Part shown: positions 1-13,700 of the stretch, one piece after another | Layout: the number at the start of each line of letters is the position of its first letter | How positions within the stretch are numbered: position 1 is the first letter of the stretch | Assembly (NCBI RefSeq): GCF_032854445.1 | Contig: NC_088301.1 | Span: 34,707,187-34,771,186, forward strand | Length of the DNA: 64,000 bases | From: Liolophura sinensis | Taxonomy: Eukaryota; Mollusca; Polyplacophora; Chitonida; Chitonidae | Reading direction: 5' to 3' | Program-made: the position numbers and the translations under genes | Notes under the pieces: generated by a model | What the model was told of the DNA's origin: nothing | Seen by the model: only the letters and a program-made list of their open reading frames with translations | Databases searched by the model: none

Positions 1-3000
1 ACTTTCATGTGTAACATTTAAATGCTTTGTGATTATTGGAGAAGAAAACATAAAAATAGATAGATAGAAAATAGTCTTTAATGGCTTTTTTTTCTTTCAG
101 GAGAAAAGGGTATTTTAAAATATTTTTGTATGTTGGGTATTTGGGACCACCACTTGATATACTCTATTTAAATCGTCTTTGCCTAAGAATGTTCTAAATA
201 AGAATCAGATGCAGATCTAATAAATTTATTTGAAGGTAAATTTTGTTGTTTATATCTAAACACATGCATTTAATCTGAAATATGATAAAATCTGTGAATA
301 TATTAAAAACATAAATATGAACAAATTCCACGTTGAACACAACTGATAGCTGATGAGCCCAAATTCTATTTATTAAATGTGTCACTTCCTCATTTTTAAC
401 ATTATTACGGAAGGACTACATGTATTTATACCAAGATTTGGTCCCATAGACATACAATACAAATATTATTTTCAGGTGTGTTTTTCTCTTTTAAAGAAAA
501 AAAAAAAGAAACCACATTTACAACTAACTGTTTATTCTGAACTTTGTAATTGTTATGATTTCTCCATATTCTAGGTTTCATGTTTTCATATTTATATGAC
601 CAAAGATTATTTTTGTGTAAATTTTCTAGGATTGATGATGTGATTTGCAGATGTATTAACAATGCTAAGAAGAGTTATTAATAATTGTTGAAAATCACAA
701 AACTGCAATTTTGTTTGTTTCTTCAATAGTCACACTCACATATATATAGTTAGAAACAATTACATGGATGTAAAACAAGGTGGAGTGTGATGCAAATAAG
801 TCCCTTTTTGTCCCTAGATTTCGTCACAGATTTCCCTTGAGACATATGATACTGTGATCTTGATATCAATGGTTTAATGATTTAATTCAGCAGTTGGAGA
901 AAAATCAGTGTGAAACACACATCAAAGGAAAAAGAAACACACAAACACATAGGTCAATAAATAGACTGTCTTGTTAATCAGAACAAAACATCTTCCATTG
1001 ACAATAATTTGTTTCAGCTGTACATCTTGATCTTGTTTCTAATCACACAAAATATATAAGTTTACCAATCTATACAATTTTGTTCATAGTAACACCGAGT
1101 ATGTAATTTACATGTAAGTCCTTCACAGTTTGGCATCATATTGTGCTGTATAATTTAGATATAAGCTACATCCATTTGGCCTCAGACAGGTAACTACCAT
1201 GTTTGTTCCTTTATGTTAATTTCCAAAACCATGTTAATGTTAGACTTACAAATGTTGCTTTTGGGCCAAATATATGCTAAACAGGAGCTGTGAAAACAGC
1301 AAAAATTACTAGGAAATTGGTAATACAATATAATCTTTCAGGTTACGATTTAAAACAGAGATTATGCATTGCACCGTAGAACATTGGGCTGTCTGAAAAG
1401 GAGTAGAAGTAGCACATCAAAAAAATTTTTTTCACTAACATTTTTTTTCTTTCATGATTATATTTTAACAATGTAATGTACACTGTAACCAAATGCATAT
1501 AAATGCAAGACTATCAGGCTTCCAGCAAAAGAAACACCAAAACCCAATTTTTTCAGAAGTTATTAACAGTTTTAACATGGCTTCCAATGACATTCAAAGA
1601 ACCTACTAAAAAATTTGACATCCATTACACACACTTTGCGAGCAACACATTCTTTGCTTCATATGATCAAAAGATTGTTATGGGAAAATTTCAAAGGAAA
1701 TGCGCGAGTTCTCATCAACCTGCTAAACTTGTACACAAGAACTTATATATGAAATGAATATAATTGTTATCGCCTCCACAATAACTGGAAACATAAAAGT
1801 TTCTCTCTTCATCTTCTTATTTATTTATTTATTTATTTATGTGGAAATTTATGCTAGACACAGTGATATTTCACTTGTCTCCTGAATAGGAAAATAATAA
1901 AGTACTAAAAGCTAGTACAGTACATGTAGTTCCAACTAGAATCTATCATACTATTCAAATCACCATATGCTCAGCAGGATTTAACACCTCGGTGTCAATG
2001 TTTCCACAAAAATGTTCTGTTCACTGTATTAAAACATAGCTGTTAACCTACTTCATAGCAAAAACATAGTAATGTTCAATGGCGAAAACAGTAAAACTGC
2101 AGTGACCAAAAACACAAAATATTGAAACACACAAAGAAAGGCATATAAATATATAAAATTCCTATTTACAGCTTATATGAATGTGCTTATTGTAATTTGA
2201 AAAGAATTTGGTACATGATACAAAAATTACTCGCAAGAGTATCATGCAATATACACATACAATGCAAATATTGTAAATACATCAGCAACACTCACTCATC
2301 TGAAAAGGATACCTAGCTGCATAAATATCTTTAATTCCACAAAAATATCAACTATAACTGGTTCAACCTCAGTTAAACCTAAAAACCTCAGTTTGTACTC
2401 GAGCTGATTCAAAATGGCACTCTCTGACAAGGTATCAAACAATAATGTCTGAGGACAGCTAAACATGATGAATCCATCAATAAGTTAACGTGTATGGAAG
2501 CATGTTGGAGAGGCCTATGAGAAATAGCCTAAAATTTAACATATCATTTTGCCTGATTCTGAGAGTTACACTGATCTTACAAAGGTGTATTGAGTTTGGA
2601 ATGATTATGGCTTGACGTCACTTGGGCAATCCTTCATGACAAAGATGATATCCTACTGGAAAACTAAGTTTCATCACTAAAAGTAATATTTCATTACATT
2701 TGCTTGCCTCTTAACAAGCATTTTTTTCTGGTCACTTTTTTGGCCAAAATTTTGGTCATTTACCATAACTGTAAGCAAAATAATCCTTTTATGTAAACAC
2801 CAGTATGTCCAGAAGAACATAATTTACATGAACAATAATGAATCCCTCAGACTTTCATGACCGTGAACAGGATCTCTGACAAGATTGAATTGATTCAGGT
2901 TGATTTTACTAAACTGAGAAAGAATTGTCATACAATATAGTACTCGTAAAATCATAAGTAACTCAATAATGAAAACGCAAAATTAAATTTGATACAATCT

Positions 3001-3247
3001 TCGAAAAACACAAAAGTGAAGAAAGAATGAAAATACAAATTTTTCTAAAAACATTATTTATTCTGGCTTTAACATTTAAACATACAAATATGCCTACCAC
3101 ACAATCTAATAAATTACACCCTTGTATACTCCGTGAGCATTAGAATAATTCTGTAAAACAAACCGGTCCCCTCTGTTTATATCTGTACAGGTACTGGGTG
3201 AACCCGACACACGATAAATCACAACACATGTAGAATACAGGATTGTT
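1..3247. other. Flank downstream of ABCD3, no gene seen
   Basis: AT-rich sequence with no ORF resembling a protein on either strand. The right end (about 3057-3247) is probably ABCD3 3' UTR. An ATTT-type simple repeat is near 1817-1840. Confidence 0.6.
3057..3062 (-). terminator. Candidate polyadenylation signal of ABCD3
   Basis: On the minus strand AATAAA occurs about 186 nt past the ABCD3 stop codon. Other AATAAA matches exist further downstream in AT-rich sequence (around 1815-1840), so this is only the nearest plausible site. Confidence 0.4.
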
Positions 3248-6200
3248 CTACGACCCAAACTCTACTGTGTCAGGAGTGATCTCCTTAAACACGTATGATC
3301 CTCTACCATCCATGTGAAGGTAGTACTGAAATGACAACAAGCGAAAAATTTTAACACACGCCTTTTGGTAAATATAAATTTACCCTCAGTGACAAGATCA
3401 CACAGAATATCAAATACATGAAAATGTACTCTTTGTATGAAAAAAACAGAAAAAGAAAAAACCTCTATGCATTCAATAACAAGGGTTATGAGAAACCAGA
3501 CACCTCGCCAGTAATGGCTTCAGTAAAATTGGCATGCTAAGTTCGTATTGAGCATGTAGTGTCTTCATGGTGCGTACACAGTGTGAACAATGGTGTGCAT
3601 ACCATGTTTAGAATGAGTGCTCAGGGTTTAACGTAATTTCAATTTTTTTTATCATATGACGATAAGGAATCTTTAGGGTGTGTGATGCAATGTGCCTCTG
3701 TGTATGCAGGGCTTATTTCCACCGCTCTTATATCTGGTACTGCTTACCAAGAAGACTTGCCAAAGGCAAGCAAGCCCTCTCACCCGAGCTAATATACTTA
3801 AAAGGGTCAACCAGTCGTTACACTATCCTCTTAATGCTGAGCACCAAGAGAGGAAGATGCAACTACCACTTTTCAAGTCTAAAGCCTGGCGCAGACGAGA
3901 GCTTGTGCTTAGGAAAAATTCATTCGTGACACTTGCCTTAAGCACATAGCTCTCGTCTGTGGGTAACTTTTATGAAAAGTTTTTGCCTTTCCTGACACTA
4001 TGCCAAATATCAAAGGTGTTTGATAATTTTTTTCATTTGTGAACGATGGCTTGACGTGTGCGCTGAACAAAAGCCATCTCCTTTCAAGTACTCGTGAATG
4101 CGCAGACGCATCGTGGTCACATGATCTGTAAAATGGCCTTGATTAGTAGTGAGGGGCGGACCTGTTCAACAATGTGAGCTTAAACAATGTGGTGGATGTC
4201 AACACTTTCTTTGGGGTTCTGTAGCTGACCCAAACATAAAACCTTACTCTGTGATTAAATGTATACTGAAGTTGAAGACAAAATCAGCTATACTGTATTG
4301 GAAAAAAGAAAATCTCCAAAGAAGTCTCCAAAGCATGTCCATTGCCACCATAAAGTTTCAGCAAGATAGTGTAAAAAACTGTGGCAACACCTGACAACAA
4401 ACCAAAAAACTTATCCTGGCCCACAATGTTACTAGGTAAAATGGCTAAGTCCAAAACCTGATAATTTGAATAAAAAAATAAATATACCTAATTATTTAAA
4501 ACATCATTCATCTGATGAGGTCTTCACAGCATGCTCATTGTCCCCATCAAGTTTCAACAAGATAGTCTAAAAACTGTGGCAACAGCTGATCCAAACAAAA
4601 ACCTACCCTGACCTACTATAGTACTGGCTTGGATAATATGACTAAGTCCAAAACCTGATAATTGAATAAAAATGCAAACATCCCTAATATATAATCAAAA
4701 TGAGTAAATGTCCAAATCATGTTCATCACTCCCACCAAGTCTCATAAAGGTGATGTGAAAACTGAGACTAGCAGACCCCAACATAAAACCTTACTCAACT
4801 GACCCAAACAAAAAAACTTACTCGGACATGGACACCAACAACACTTCCACCCCCCACCCACCAAACACACACACACACACACACTCACAATACCTCGCCT
4901 TACTTCGTAATGGCGAGCTGAAAATAAGTTTGAATGAAACTCTGTACCCTATTTCTTCTGAAGTTTGGGACACCTGGTCTGCACATTTTAGCCAATACAT
5001 ATGTAATTCTAGCAGGAATATTGAGTTGTCCCAAATTTTACAAGCATTATGTAACTATCATTGCTCTGAGCATTGGTCTAGCAATGACTTGACATTCAGT
5101 TTTGTCACATAATTATCTGACAGACTTGAGAGCAGAATTTCCAGTTAGTGACGGTTAAATTCAATAATGGTTTATAGGGCTACATTTAGGATTGAACATA
5201 GTGACAGAAAATAATATTTTAATTTACTTACCTCATGATGCTCCCATAGAGACTTCCTGTGCGAAACGGTAAATAGTGTAATTCCGACCTGAAAGATTAA
5301 TGGAATAAAGATACAGCATTAATACCTTCCAACAGACAGATAATTCCTTTTTTTTCAGGTACGAATTCTTGATCCAAACAGTTTGTTTGTTTGTTTGTTT
5401 GATTGGTGTTTTACGCCGTACTCAAGAATATTTCACTTATATGACGGCGGCCAGCATTATGGTGGGTGGAAACCGGGCAGAGCCCGGGGGAAACCCACGC
5501 CCATCCGCAGGTTGCTGACAGACCTTCCCACTTACGGTCGGAGAGGAAGCTGATCCAAACAGTGAAATTAAATGCAATAACCTGGCCCAGCCAGCCCGCA
5601 AATGTGTTTAAAAAAATAAAACATGTTGATCTGCACAGGTATTATTTTACACGGAGGTTAAAATGTCACAGATTCACACACAATTAATGTGGTGAACAAA
5701 ACATGGCTTTATATATGCACCTAAGCAACCAAATGTCTGCTTTCTGAAAAAATATATATGAAACATTTAAACTGAATTGTGCATCACTAGTATTTAATAT
5801 TTTAAATCACATAAAGGGTTGAAACGATGTCACCACACCAGATTTAAACCCTATTAAAGCATACTGTGAACTCCCACCTCTCTGCAGTGTTTGTACATGT
5901 ATCCTTCAACATCAACACTGACAGCACTTGTGCACTCATCAAGTATGGCAAACTGAGGCTTATGGTAGAACAGCCGTGCCATCTGAAAATACATAGTAAG
6001 ACTTGGATCATGCACTGCATTCACAAGATGAAAGATTTCTGCAGATTTATCCTCAGATTAAAATAAAAAGATGTTTAGCATGTTCTACAAAACACATCTG
6101 AAGACAAAAACCTTGACTAAACTTTTTTGGCACAGAATATTCAATGTTCTGTACAAGACAATATACCATAAAAAAATATAACTCATTTATAGAACCAGAG

Positions 6201-9200
6201 GCCATGGCAATCCACAGAAAACAACTTATACAGTTGTTTGCAGGTTATTGTTATTTTTTTCTCACCTAAAAGCAATTCTCTTTCTTCTTTTCTTCAAAAT
6301 TAGAAGCAAGTTTTATAAGGTACCCACTATAGTTAAATGAGGGAACAGCAGTTAAATATGTGACACAAATGTTAAAATGTCACAAATGGTAATGGTCCTT
6401 TTTAATGCAGGAGCATATCAATATAAACATCGTCTATGCCATCCGGATGATGTAGGGTTAATATACTCACAGCAATTCTTTGTTTTTCTCCTCCACTTAG
6501 CACATCCATCCAATCCTGTAACCATAAACATCCTGAATGTCACTAAAATTAATTGTCTAATACTAATTTGGTGTTTGATCAATTATTACTTAAAGCCATA
6601 TTCAAGATTTTTTTCACGTTAAAGGGTTAGTGTCCAGATTTAGGTACTCTTCCTAAGTATAAAGACTAACCTGTTTAACAGTATGCTACCAGGAGGGCCT
6701 GGTAAATTAAATCACAGTAAAATGACATTAAAATCAACAAAAACAACAGATTTTACAACCATAGCCAATTTCCAGCTGGCCAAGGGGTAAAGCTCAGCAG
6801 GTGATGTCATAGATGGCCAACCCAAGTCCAGGTATCCCTGGGAATTCGCATTAAAATGATGTCATTTTTCGAGATGGACTCTAGTTACACAGAAGTAAAT
6901 ATACTGCCAATTTAATTTTGAGCCCGAAGTGGATGACACTGAAGTTCAAACTGATCTTTGTTCAGGCATGTCTAACCGCACTGGCAATACGGACTGGTAA
7001 GCTATAGCTTTATCCTGCTTGTTGTCATTTCTGAGGCTTTGTAACACTGAACTAAATGGTGAAGCTCTGACAGCTCGTAAAGGTTGGACTTGTATGACGT
7101 CATTCAGTGGAGGCTACCAAGTGTTGGCGGAAAAAACCCATAAAAGAATCCTACAAAAAGATCACTGTACTTTTTTCAAACATTTTTTTACACTCAATTT
7201 AACAATATATACAGGGATAGCTAATTATGAATAAATAACCAATCTGGAGACTAATCCTTTGAACTATTGGTGAACTTCTGTAAAGTTTCATATACGACCA
7301 CACAAGGCAGCACCAAGACACCTTTACCCCGCGAACAACGGAGACAGAGAATCTCGAAAATTCCTTGTTTAAGCTTTACAAAAACTGGTGTTTAAATAGT
7401 TTGCTTCAAATGCTTGGAATCATGTTTATGGACAGTGGAACTATGACCCTTGGCAAGTTACATGTACCCAGTGACCTCCAAACAACATCATATCTTGTGC
7501 AAACTGATGTAGTGGAATTCAAACTAAGGTTCTCATTTGTCACGGGCTAATGGTTTTCTGTGTAGCTTTTTTTTCTTCTTCACTCTGCCGTAGATATCCT
7601 CTGTCCTCATACTACAGGATGCTGTTCTCTCTTGAGAAGCCATGAACTATCTTACTGCACACAGAAAAAGCACTAAAACCTGGGTTGAGATTTTTACAAG
7701 GTACCATATTATTACTTGTCTGTACATATAACAATTGTGTAAACCAGTACTGAAGATCTTGCCTTACCAACGCACATGTACTTGTGTGGAGGTTAAGATT
7801 TCAAACATTTTGTTAACCTTCCAAACAAGCCTTGCACCTTGAACAGGCTTGGGGTGAAACGAAGGACAACATAATGGTCATGTGTAAACACAATACTCTG
7901 TGTACATCAGGGTTCATTACCTGCACAGCATTCCAACCATTTTCCCTCTCCAGAACATATGCAAGTTGAACCTAAATTAATGGAAAATAATAAGTATGTC
8001 TTGAGGGCTTGCATTTTTAAAAAATTCAATTTCAAGTACAGAAGAATGACCATTATTTTTCATTGTATTTATCAATCTTCTCATTGGATGTCAGCCAAGA
8101 CAATGAAGGACAATGCTAATGTCTCTTCTCTCTCTCCTTCTTTATGGCCAGAATATAAAACCTAGTCAAAGAATTTTTTTTATATGCACATCAGTGTGAA
8201 ATGTTTAAACAGGAACGAGAGTTTCACACCAACCTTTTCCAGTATGGCCTCTAGGTCTTTGTCTTTCACCCTTTTTTGGATCTGCTGCTCGTGAGTGTCT
8301 GGGTAGATCACTTGATCTCGTAACGTACCCACTGTCATGTAAGGACGCTAAAACATACAAGTGACATTCTCAAACTGTAATACACTTATTAGAAACTCAT
8401 TAACACTTTTTATTGGTAACGTCTTGCAAAAAAAAAAAAAAATACATAGACATCAAAACCTAAAGATGACTAAAAGCTTCACACATGCGTTTTCCGGACA
8501 AATAGTCAGGAGGCAAATACCTCCCAGATACTTCCAAGACAAGAGATTTTTGTTTGTCTATGTATATTTTGAATGATGCTTTTAAAATAGAAGATATTAT
8601 ACATAAGATTATGAAGAACGGCCACCAAACAAGATCAAGAGCAACTAGTACAAAGATGTCCTTGTACGGTCCAGATGGGGTAACAGTCACCTGAATCAGA
8701 GCATTTCCCATATGACACAGCATACTGCACTGTACATGATTCAGCTGTGTTTATACTACCCTAAATATTCAACAAATCCGTGCACACACACACACAATTC
8801 GTGTTATGAGGAAAGTTACCCGATCTGGACTGCTTATTTTATAATTTCTGGTACGTTCATATGTGACCTAACTAAACAACACATTTTAGTCTTTAAAATC
8901 TGTTGAGTTTTATTTCAAATTGCATCTTAAGTCACCTTTTACTGATCAAATTTGTTTAGGAAGCAGGATAACTTATTAGATTTGATGTCGTACCTGTGGA
9001 ATGTAAAACAGCTTCCTTTTGTCAGGCTTAGTCATCGTGCCACCAAACAAGGGCCATAGCTGTGAAGATAATCGAGATATGAATCACAAGGTCATTATCT
9101 AGTATGGATAAGAATGACTTATTCCAATATTCAATTATCACAGCATACATGCAGAGTAAATCACCTATAATTTTATGGAATGTATTGACAAACTAATCAC

Positions 9201-10772
9201 TCTGTTCTTCAAACTGTAGCATAGAAGGAAGATTAGATAGTGAAACATCATATGAAGTTATGTGATTTAGAGTAAATCACATACAATTTCTCATAATTCC
9301 TCAAACAAGCTTAATAAAGCAAGGTGATAAGTTGATGAAAATTAACATACATGTAGTACTATTTCCATGACTTTCTGAAACACCCTCAAAAGATACAGTT
9401 AAATTACAACAGCAGACAACTATATAAATGTAAAAAAAAAATACATACACTTTCCTTAATATATTAAACCTTGATGCATGTACATATTGTCACTGAATTA
9501 GCAAAAAACATATTTCAACACTCACTCAAAACATTATGTTGGAAAAATAACAAAATACTATTACCTTAAATAACGTAGAGTTAAGTAGAAAATTTCTGGC
9601 CATAAAGTTTAGCTGATTTGAGTTGCCTGAGATCATGATAGGGGAAAGTGATCAGCCCCCAACTGTAGATGCATTTAGTTTCACTGACTTGCACCTTTGA
9701 ATAGCCACAATTTTTCAGCTCTTTTGCCAAATCTAGATTAGCAGACAGAGGTCCATTCATTTACAAGCAGCCACGTGCTCAGTGAAAGGCATGTACAGTA
9801 ATTTTCATGAGACCGCTATGCACTTTGTTACTAACCTATTTCAGTAAAGTCATGTAATCATGTATTTCAGTGGTTTATGCAACATACACAACCCATTAAC
9901 GGTGAGTAGAATTAAAAACAATTGCCAAAACATTAAGTGGTCGGATCGGGCCTCGGCTGTGATTGGCGGGTCTTGTGAACTACGTTCAAACTTCAAAGAC
10001 TATACCCAGAGCTGTGCGAAAGGTTAGCATAAGCCATGATATCAATACAACTCAGCCGTTTGTATCTGCATAATCAATAGGTTATAATTTGGCACCTCCT
10101 CCTCCCGAATTTCCATATAATAAATGTTATTGTTAGGTCATCAAGGCCTTTGCTGGTAAGGTGTGACCACAAGTTCTGATTCAAGCAAACTGCCTGAAAA
10201 TGGATTTTCTCATTCCAACATGGGCAAACCTGTACAGCTGAATCTAATCGCGATAAGTCGCAGCAGCGAGGTGTTGTATTTATATTTCTAAATTATCTTC
10301 TAAAATCAAATGAGTATACATTTCGCATGCATTCTGGTAGAAAATATGTAGAGGTGGTACTAGCGCTAACATTTCATTGCTCACTGAAGCATTTTGGCAC
10401 GACTCACTCAACACAATATATATGATATGTGCATTCTGACAGTAGCTATGTAGCGATTCTACTAGAGCTAACAGTTCCATGTACAGTGAAGCGTCAGTGT
10501 TTACTGGTCTTTTCACAGGTATGTACCATCCTGTGAACACATTGCTCAGACCCCCACTGCCCTCAAGTTGTGTCCAGTTACCAAGAATCACAACTAGGCA
10601 CAAGGAATCATGGAATACACTTTTTAAAATCATCAGCTAAACTCTAAATGATTTACGGTAAATAATAAAAAAAAAGCTCTAAACCATAGCTTACCTCGCC
10701 CAGTGTCCTGAAAAGTGAGCTCTTGCCACAGCCATTTGGTCCACACACGAGCACATTCCTCCCTGACCTCAC
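3248..10772 (-). CDS. ABCD3: ABCD3 exons 20-27: ATP-binding cassette and C-terminus
   Basis: Exons in transcript order: 10695-10772 (Walker A), 8994-9059, 8234-8347 (Q-loop region, [19 protein letters not shown] across the junction), 7921-7971, 6471-6515 (signature LSGGEKQR), 5878-5982 (Walker B), 5232-5288 (H-loop), 3248-3325 ([19 protein letters not shown], ending EFGS then stop). The last 26 codons match the PMP70 C-terminus closely. All catalytic motifs are intact, so the transporter is predicted to be ATPase-competent. Confidence 0.94.
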
Positions 10773-13700
10773 CTTCATGCAACATCAAATGAAAATTAAT
10801 AGTACTTACATAGAGTAAGTATGTACATGTATGTATGTACATGTATGTATGTATGTATGTATGTATGTACGTATGTATGTGTGCTTGGGGTTTTACATTG
10901 CACTTAACAATTTATCAGTCATATGACAACAATGAGTCATTAAGTACGTAAGTGTACATGTACTGTGTCTTCTTAAGGCAGGGCTAGTCCATGCCGCCAT
11001 TGAAGTATCACGCCGAAGACACCAGACATGACATCCTACTCAGTCACATCATACACTGAGCAACCAGTCCTGTTTCCTTGCTCTACCATCTCAGTGGTGA
11101 GTGCCAAGTGAGGCAATGACAAGCATCATTTTTAAAGTCTTTGGTTTGGCCAGCAGAGTATGTGATTATCAAGATCTAAATTTTTTTCACTCTCATATTT
11201 ATGTACAAATCTTAACATCAATTTATTTATTTATTTAAATCGATTGATGTTTTATGCCGTACTCAAGAATATTTCACTTGTACAACAGCGACCAGTATTA
11301 TGGTGGTTGGAAACCAGGCAGAAACCCACGGCCCGGGGAAACCCACGGCCATCCGCAGGTTGCTGCCAGACCTTCCCATGTGTGGTCAAAGAGGAAGCCA
11401 GCATGACCACAACATCAATTTATGATGAGTACACCTATTTAAATACTTTTTACACACGTATATGAACACTATCTTACCTCAAAAGTGAGTTCCTTTATCA
11501 ACACATCTCCATTTGGTGTAACAAGGGGAACACGGTCAAATCTAAACACAGAATATACAAAGAAATTGTTTGTGGTTAAATATACTACTGCAAATGTCTG
11601 AATTAACAAGGTGAACTCTGATTTACACATGTATACACGTTTGAACATAAAATCTTTAAATCGATACTGCCTGTGAAAAAAACATAAGAAAAAAGAAACA
11701 AGCATACATTCTTTACAGGATTTCACAAAAACTTAATTACTCGCAGAAAATGCATCTCTGAATATGTAAATTACATGTATTTCAAGTAGATGACTACTAG
11801 TATTGCACAAACACAAACAGAATGATGCTGCAAAGTAAACACTCTACATGTACTTACTTGATAATATGGTCTTGGAACACCAGTTTTCCACTGCCTGGTT
11901 TTAAGGTCATTTTGTTGTTCTCTGTCACTAAGAAAACATTATTTTATTAGATTTATGCATTCATAAAAATACTTATACGAACAGAGACGCTAAGAATATA
12001 TTAACAAGAGTTTAGGTGAACACAACATAAACCACAACAAATATATTTGTTTGAAATGTACAAAAGAATACCAGCAGCACTGTGGTGAGTACAACCTCTG
12101 AGGGGAATCATCATGGGTACTGGTGATAGGTATGTGGTTACCGTGACAACCGCACAAGTGGACAAATGTGTCCATCACAAATGAAAATCTTATGTGGAAC
12201 GCAGTTGGAGTTGTAGCCCATACACAAAGTATATATAAGGAATACAACTACTCGGTTACCATGACAACTGTGAAAATGGCCAAATGTAAACCGTGACACA
12301 TCATCCTCTGAGTATCTATGTATCCACCAAAAATTTAAACTCTGCACAAAAAACAGTTGGCGTTGTAGCCAGGACACGAAATCATATCTATTTATACAGC
12401 ATATATCAGGAGAATGGCTATCTGGTTATGATGACAACCACGAAAATGGACAAATATGAGTTGTGATGTATCGTCATCTGTGTATCTACATGTATGTATC
12501 CACCAAAAATTAAAACTCTGTGTGGAAAACTGTTGGAGTTATGGCCCAGGACACGAAATCACATCTACCTATTCAGTATACAGGGAAACTGGTGATCAGG
12601 TAACCATGACAACCGCGGAAAAAGTCAAATGTGAGTCGCGACACGATGAGATCTGTGTATGTATGTGTCCACCAAAATTTAAAACTCTATGCGGAAAACA
12701 GTTGGAATTATATCCCGTACACAAATTCATATCTATCTATATAGTATATATGGCGATCTGGTAACCAAGACAACTGCGAAAATGAACACATATTAGTTGT
12801 GACAAATAGTCATCTGCATATATATATCCATCAAATATTAAAATTCTATGCAGAAAACAGTTGAAGTTATAGCCCAGACATAAAATCATATCTATTTATA
12901 TAGCATATATAAAAAAAATGGCTATATGGTACCATGACATGCACGAAAATGGACAAATGTGAGTCGCGACACATCTTCATCTGTGTATCTATGTATTCAC
13001 AAAAAATTAAAACTCATATGTTGAAAACTATTGAGTTACAGCCCAGACATGAATACAAACAGACAGGCAAAATCACTATAACATAATACGCTTCGCCTAT
13101 TGGCGGGGGCGTGTAAAAATTAATTATTCTGTTCACAAAACTTTCTGGAAATCAGAGTATCTCTTGTCTTAAAGAAATCATCTGACTTTGGTCAAATTCT
13201 TTAAAATATTTAAAATTCTATGCCTCCAATCTAATGTTTTCCAGGTGAACCTTCCAGACAAATGAAATTTTCAGCTTACTGCACCCGTGACACCTATAGC
13301 TCATAATTAAACTTTGCAAGGTGAGGTGAAATGAGTGATAAAACAAGTATATGAACGATACCTCTGCCATTTTCTCCCTGAACCATTGTCCTCTCATAAT
13401 GACCTTTATTGAGGTCATCTAGCACTTTAATCAGATCAGTTACCCGAGCTGTGAAACTGAAACATATTAACAATAAAAGATTCATTTAAATGACACAGTA
13501 CAAAGAAAAAAATATGAGTTGTAAACTTTGCTTATATTATGAGAGTTTCCAGGTTACATCATTAGGTTTCTGCTTTATGTCATTGTAGGCCTAATCACTG
13601 CATTTAAACTTCGGCATCTATGTGCGATATTGAAAAGTATCACAAAAAGCAGATTTTAATTTCCTGGCTTATCTTGTAAATCTGTTAAAATAAATATTAC

